This document shows positions 59,453 to 64,000 of a stretch of 64,000 nucleotides of DNA, piece after piece. Every line of letters starts with the position of its first letter. Positions within the stretch are counted from its first letter, which is position 1. Under the pieces are notes generated by a model, which saw nothing but the letters and a program-made list of their open reading frames with translations, had not been told where the DNA came from and made no database searches. The translations under genes were made by a program, and so were the position numbers. Source of the stretch: Botrytis cinerea B05.10 (lineage: Eukaryota; Ascomycota; Leotiomycetes; Helotiales; Sclerotiniaceae); NCBI RefSeq assembly GCF_000143535.2, contig NC_037322.1, positions 1,674,001 to 1,738,000 of the forward strand. The letters are read 5' to 3'.

Positions 59453-61154
59453 ATGTCTGCCCAGGTTCCCGATGTCGAGAAGTATGCACCATCAGATTTT
59501 GGTAGTTCTGAGGCATCTGATATCCTTGATTTGAAAGACGATGAAGGATGGGAGGATGCTGAGCCAGAAGAGGAAGAACAAAACCAATTTGTGTCATTAT
59601 TAGATGATGAAGTTTTCACCGATATGAATGCTATGATTCAACATTGCAAGGAGAAATGCGGCTTTGATTTCCTGGAAGTCAGGCAAAAGTTGGGCCTAGA
59701 CTTCTATGGCAGTATCAAACTTACCAATTATCTAAGATCTAAGACTCAGAGTGGTGAGAAGCCTTCGTCAAATATTTCCATGGCCGATTTGGAAGATGAG
59801 AAATACCTCAAGCCAGTTTTGGAGGACGACGCTTTTCTTTTTTGCCTGGATGATCTTCCTGATATCGTCGAAGAAAATGAAGGCGCAGGAAATGGCAAGG
59901 AAGTCGAATCCGGACCCCTCGTCACTCGTGTATCTGAATTAGAAGAGGAGCTCAGAAAAATTCAATCTCAATTTGAGAATTACAGAAACACTGTCAATGA
60001 AACCCTGGATGAACGCTGGAACAAGTCCGCGGGACCTTCTGAAGCCAAAAAGGAGGAGAAGCGAGATGATGATAGCCAATATTTTACTTCTTATTCATAC
60101 AATGGTCAGATATCTGCCCACCTTCCATGCCATACTGCCTGACTGACATACTTCAGATATCCATGAGACCATGCTGAAAGATACTGTTCGTACCGATGCC
60201 TACCGTGACTTCATCTACAACAACAAGTCTCTTTTTGCCGGAAAGACTGTTTTGGATGTAGGATGTGGCACAGGTATTCTGAGTATGTTCTGTGCCAAAG
60301 CTGGTGCAGCTCGAGTGATTGGTGTCGATAATTCGGACATCATCGAGAAAGCCCGTGAGAACATCTTCAACAACGGCTTCGCCGATAAAATCACTTTACT
60401 CAAGGGTAAAGTTGAGGAAGTCAATCTCCCTGTTGAACACGTCGACATTATCGTTAGTGAATGGATGGGCTATTGCTTGCTGTATGAAGCTATGCTTGAC
60501 AGTGTCATTTGGGCTCGAGACAAGTACTTGAAGCCTGATGGATTAATGGTTCCAAGTCACATGAACATGTGGGTTGCTCCCGTTGCTGATCCAGATTACG
60601 TCGCCGATCACATCGATTTCTGGAGAGATGTTTATGGATTTGATATGAAAGCAATGCAAGCCGGAATTCACGACGATACACAAGTCCTCGATATGCCAGC
60701 CAGTACAATCTGTGGCGAACCCTTCCCATTCTTGCAACTGAGTCTGCACACAACCACAGTCAAAGATCTTACATTCAAGAGAAAATGGGAGTCGAAGCTC
60801 ACTCAGGATGTCGATACGTTGGATGGCTTCATGATTTGGTTTGACAGCTTCTTCATGCCCTCACGAAAAGACGAGGTTCCCGAGAATGCAAAGGCTGAGG
60901 AATGGGCCAAGGAAGAGAAAAAGGGAGTTGCATTTACAACAGGTCCTAAAGCTAAGGTGACACATTGGAAACAAGGTGTATTGCTAATCGATACTGCCAA
61001 ATATCAACCAGAGGGACATAAGGCAGGCGAGCAGATCAGTGGAGACTTAGAGTATCTAGTTGCCGATGATTATTCGAGAGCTCTAACTATCGGCGTGGAC
61101 TGGAAATTCGATGGCGAGGAGGCTGCCAAATCTCAAACATGGAAGATGAGATAA
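59453..61154 (+). CDS. rmt3: Type I protein arginine N-methyltransferase, PRMT3-like
   Basis: Transfers methyl groups from SAM to protein arginine; PRMT3/Rmt3 acts in the cytosol on ribosomal protein S2 (uS5). Two exons, 59453-60104 and 60157-61154, give 549 aa. The acidic N-terminus leads to the family block VSLLDDEVFTDMNAMIQHCK with GFDFLEVRQKLGLDFYG. This is the place of the PRMT3 C2H2 finger, but the first Cys pair is absent, so the finger is probably degenerate. A coiled segment (about 160-200, SELEEELRKIQSQFENY) follows. Catalytic core: FAGKTVLDVGCGTGILSMF (SAM motif I near 249-257), double-E loop SEWMGYCLLYEAM with Glu319 and Glu328, and THW in KVTHWKQGVLL. The intron donor is GTCAGA, weaker than the others here. 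The symbol is by homology only. Confidence 0.94.
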
Positions 61155-61758
61155 TTGTCTAGCTGGTAGATAAAAATGATAAAGTGGGATGATTTGCTAA
61201 AGTCACGAGTACCATGAAACCCTTGGTTGTAGGATACACATTTTCAGTTCCGCTGAAGTTGACCTTGCAAGAATAGCTCTCGCTGGAGTAGAAACTCCAT
61301 ACTTGTGGGAAGTATTGAGTATACTCGTAGTTCAAATAAAGTAGATCTCCACCACTATGTTCCATGTTAAATGCTATTGTCTGTGTATGTCGACAAATCA
61401 TTTCCATTGTCCATTATCTATCCGAATTGGAGATATTTATAATAATCAAGCTTTACTCTCTTTCGGAGATATCTTGGAGATAAGCTCGGGAGATAACCTG
61501 CATGACGAAATATGATCCCTACCTCATTGCAATCGCGTATCCCAGCATTGGTCAGCGATAGGCTTCGACCAGAACCTTTTCTACTAATCATTGTTTGAAC
61601 TCACGGCCAACCGACCGATGATGGCTATATCATTCATTCGTCCCGGCTAGTGTGATATTCGGACGGCAGCTGTATCGCTTCCATGTATATATATATATAT
61701 ATCTCTCTCTATTAACTGATTCAGCTCATCAAGCTTCTTGACCGACTCCACGACAACA
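61155..61758. promoter_or_regulatory. Intergenic, OPT transporter promoter with TA run
   Basis: About 600 bp. An alternating TA stretch (about 61685-61701) followed by a CT run lies about 60-75 bp upstream of the OPT start codon and may act as a TATA-like/pyrimidine core promoter. No gene is seen. Confidence 0.5.
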
Positions 61759-64000
61759 ATGGCGCCCGATAGAGGCACAACACAGTCTCCGGACTACCAA
61801 TCAATCTCCACTCGCACATCTGAAGGCAATGGTCATGCGCTCCGTCGTAGACGAAGCGAACAGCGAAGATTCATAGCTGCACATGCGGACGAAGGACAGA
61901 ATTTCACAGTGCGAGGTATCCTCGTTGGACTGGGCGTCGGATTGATAATATGTTTTTCCAATATGTATTTTGGTCTGCAGACAGGTTGGGTTTCTTCTAT
62001 GGCCATGCCAGCTTCCCTGATCGGGTTCGCGTTCTTCAAAACTCTGTCAAAACATCTTGATTTGCCATTTACGCCGGTGGAAAATGTGTTGGTACAGACA
62101 GTCGCTGGGTCAATGGGGACAATGCCATTGGGCTGTGGATTCGTGGGGGTTATGCCGGCACTAAATTATATGTTGAAGAAGGAAGAACAAGGGCCAATCT
62201 TCTTAAGTACTTGGAAACTTATCCTCTGGTCGTTAGGATTGTGCTTTTTCGGGGTGGTATTTGCGGTCCCGTTGAGACGACAAGTTATTATCAAAGAGAA
62301 ATTGAAGTTTCCATCCGGTACAGCAACTGCGTTGATGATTGGCGTTTTACATGGGAAAGAGACTACTGTAGGTGGGCCGCCCATTTCGACTTCCGAAGAC
62401 CTGGATGGGATTGATGGTGTGAATGAAAGAGGGTCTAGAAACTATACAGATGAGAGTGTGGCGGACGTTGAGGAGGTGAGTAAGGCTGAAGGTAGCAGCT
62501 GGAAATCAAAGGTTAAGTTATTAGTGATTTCATTTGGGATATCAGGACTTTACACACTTGGAACTTATTTCTTTCCAATATTGCGGAAACTACCAATCTT
62601 CGGAACAGCAATTGCACAAAATTGGTTGTGGACTTTAAATCCTTCCCTCGCATACGTCGGACAGGGAATCATTATGGGTCCAGCGACAACCACGCATATG
62701 CTTCTTGGAGCTATTGTTGGCTGGGGAGTACTCTCTCCTCTCGCGAAAAACAGGGGTTGGGCTCCGGGGCCAGTCAGTGATTGGGAAACAGGAAGCAAAG
62801 GCTGGATTGTTTGGATTTCGTTAGCTATAATGCTAGCGGATTCAGTAATCAGTCTTGGATACATTGCTCTTAGCCCTCTGATCAATAATGGCGGAGATTA
62901 TGTTATTGAAGCTCAACAAAAGATCAAGAGACGGGATTGGTTAGGTCTTCTTTCATTTGGAACACCACAATCGAACACAGGGTATGCTCCTATAAACGGA
63001 GAAGAATCTTCTAATCGTAGAGAGCAATCTTTATCGACTACTAGTAATGGAGTGTCGATTTCGAGCAACAATCTTCAGCCAGAATTGAAAGATTTACCAG
63101 AACCTGACGCCCCTTCAGAACATCTCGTCAATACCCGCACTGTCTGGATAGGCCTCATCCTTTCCATCGTCTTCTGTATATTCAGCATCCGCATTGTATT
63201 CGAAGGATTAATTCCCCTCTATGCAACCATCATCTCGGTCCCAGTCGCCCTTGTTCTCTCAATCATGGGCGTCCGCGCCCTTGGAGAAACAGACCTCAAC
63301 CCCGTCTCCGGAATCTCAAAATTAGCTCAATTGTTTTTCGCCCTCATAATTCCCCAAAGCAATAAAAACTCAATCCTTATAAATCTTGTTGCCGGCGCCG
63401 TCTCCGAAGCTGGCGCTCTTCAAGCAGGTGATCTAATGCAAGATCTCAAGACTGGCCATCTATTAGGCGCAGCCCCAAATGCACAGTTTTGGGGCCAAAT
63501 TATTGGGAGTGCAGTGGGTGCAGTGGTTAGTGCGCTCATTTATAAACTGTACACAAATGTGTATCAAGTTCCGGGGGATTTGTTCCAGGTTCCCACGGGG
63601 TATGTGTGGATTTTCACGGCGAGATTGGTAACAGGAAAGGGATTACCGAATATGGCTGCGCAGTGGGCGATGGGAGCAGCGGTTATATTCACAGGGACGA
63701 CATTGTTGAGAATATGGGGGAAGGGAAAGGCGGCGTGGTGGTATGATTACGTTCCCGGAGGGATCGCGGTAGCTGTTGGTATGCTTACTTTGTTTCTTTT
63801 CATCCCCCTCTTTTTCCTTTCATCCCTTATATCCTCGCCACCCCCATCTCATCTTTTCCCCTCCCTACTCTCTCATCTCAAATATAAGCAACCAACTAAC
63901 CACCACGAAAAAGGCATGTACAACACCCCCGCCTTTACGCTCGCCCGCGCAATAGGCGGCTTCATTAACCTCTACTGGCGCTCCTATCGCAAACGAGAAG
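61759..64000 (+). CDS. OPT-family transporter (YGL114W-like), 3' end outside the window
   Basis: Multi-pass proton-coupled transporter of the oligopeptide transporter superfamily, moving small peptides or metal-chelate conjugates; the substrate is unknown for this branch. Exons 61759-63778 and 63915-64000 (continuing), about 702 residues seen. The start sits in a good context (CAACAATGG). A hydrophilic N-terminus leads to the first helix and the family signature NMYFGLQTGWVSSMAMPASL. LKFPSGTATALMIGVLHGKE, NPSLAYVGQGIIMGPATTTH and GVRALGETDLNPVSGISKLA are further OPT blocks. The loop 62950-63130 (Ser/Asn-rich) is cytosolic by pattern. The arrangement resembles yeast YGL114W more than Opt1/Opt2. 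The intron of 136 nt is pyrimidine-rich and joins VPGGIAVAV to GMYNTPAFTLARAIGGF in frame. Confidence 0.92.
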   Translation, partial: MAPDRGTTQSPDYQSISTRTSEGNGHALRRRRSEQRRFIAAHADEGQNFTVRGILVGLGVGLIICFSNMYFGLQTGWVSSMAMPASLIGFAFFKTLSKHLDLPFTPVENVLVQTVAGSMGTMPLGCGFVGVMPALNYMLKKEEQGPIFLSTWKLILWSLGLCFFGVVFAVPLRRQVIIKEKLKFPSGTATALMIGVLHGKETTVGGPPISTSEDLDGIDGVNERGSRNYTDESVADVEEVSKAEGSSWKSKVKLLVISFGISGLYTLGTYFFPILRKLPIFGTAIAQNWLWTLNPSLAYVGQGIIMGPATTTHMLLGAIVGWGVLSPLAKNRGWAPGPVSDWETGSKGWIVWISLAIMLADSVISLGYIALSPLINNGGDYVIEAQQKIKRRDWLGLLSFGTPQSNTGYAPINGEESSNRREQSLSTTSNGVSISSNNLQPELKDLPEPDAPSEHLVNTRTVWIGLILSIVFCIFSIRIVFEGLIPLYATIISVPVALVLSIMGVRALGETDLNPVSGISKLAQLFFALIIPQSNKNSILINLVAGAVSEAGALQAGDLMQDLKTGHLLGAAPNAQFWGQIIGSAVGAVVSALIYKLYTNVYQVPGDLFQVPTGYVWIFTARLVTGKGLPNMAAQWAMGAAVIFTGTTLLRIWGKGKAAWWYDYVPGGIAVAVGMLTLFLFIPLFFLSSLISSPPPSHLFPSLLSHLKYKQPTNHHEKGMYNTPAFTLARAIGGFINLYWRSYRKRE

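Noticed and set aside
1..64000. CRISPR arrays, rRNA/tRNA genes or intact transposons
   Set aside because: Only microsatellites and in-gene tandem repeats were found by eye; no spaced direct repeats, cloverleaf-like boxes or transposase/reverse-transcriptase frames. A tRNAscan or RepeatMasker run would be decisive.

Overview
The window is nuclear DNA of a filamentous ascomycete. The genes are widely spaced and interrupted by short introns, many exactly 48 nt long, with GTRNGT-type donors, CTAAC/CTAAT branch sites and YAG acceptors. The products are typical of Pezizomycotina. Protein character, AT-rich intergenic DNA and abundant microsatellites suggest Leotiomycetes, most likely Sclerotiniaceae (the Botrytis/Sclerotinia group). 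That placement is inference from recall, not from a database search. All exon structures are my own reading of splice sites and reading frame.

Layout. 1-2327 (+): 3' part of RAT1 (nuclear 5'-3' exoribonuclease). 3703-12288 (+): a 14-exon neurofibromin/IRA-type Ras-GAP. 12842-13222 (-): a frameshifted alpha/beta-hydrolase relic. 13756-15882 (-): a secreted GMC oxidoreductase. 16609-19984 (+): cytosolic isoleucyl-tRNA synthetase. 20384-20911 (-): a 62-aa twin-CX9C protein like NDUFAF8. 21707-25751 (+): Sfi1, a centrin-binding spindle-pole protein. 26450-30679 (+): Rav1 of the RAVE V-ATPase assembly complex. 32029-36047 (+): three tandem paralogues of an unrecognised small-protein family. 38070-41702 (-): a sterol glucosyltransferase-like GT28/GT1 protein. 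42904-45294 (-): an unrecognised Ser/Pro-rich protein. 47618-50480 (+): a PDK1/Pkh kinase with a C-terminal PH domain. 52689-54018 (-): a short-chain dehydrogenase. 55015-56816 (-): a Swp73/BAF60 SWI/SNF subunit. 57407-58705 (-): the MO25-family protein HymA. 59453-61154 (+): a PRMT3-type arginine methyltransferase. 61759 to the end (+): an OPT transporter, truncated by the window edge.

Most genes are unrelated housekeeping or signalling genes and not an operon-like pathway. Several touch nutrient and growth signalling (Ras-GAP, PDK1, MO25) and vacuole or membrane biology (Rav1, sterol glucosyltransferase, OPT). I saw no rRNA, tRNA, CRISPR array or intact transposon.

The most novel-looking element is the tandem triplication at about 31.2-36.1 kb. 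The three genes share a GM-rich stretch, a C-x2-C-x(9 or 14)-W-K-x2-H-x6-C module and a basic RG/RRGY tail, plus related leader and downstream DNA. Other points of interest are a GC-AG intron inside the Ras-GAP catalytic domain, three 48-nt introns that are in frame and stop-free, a 228-bp tandem duplication within SFI1, a long T/A fold-back near 36.9 kb, and a G-run block near 51.9 kb.
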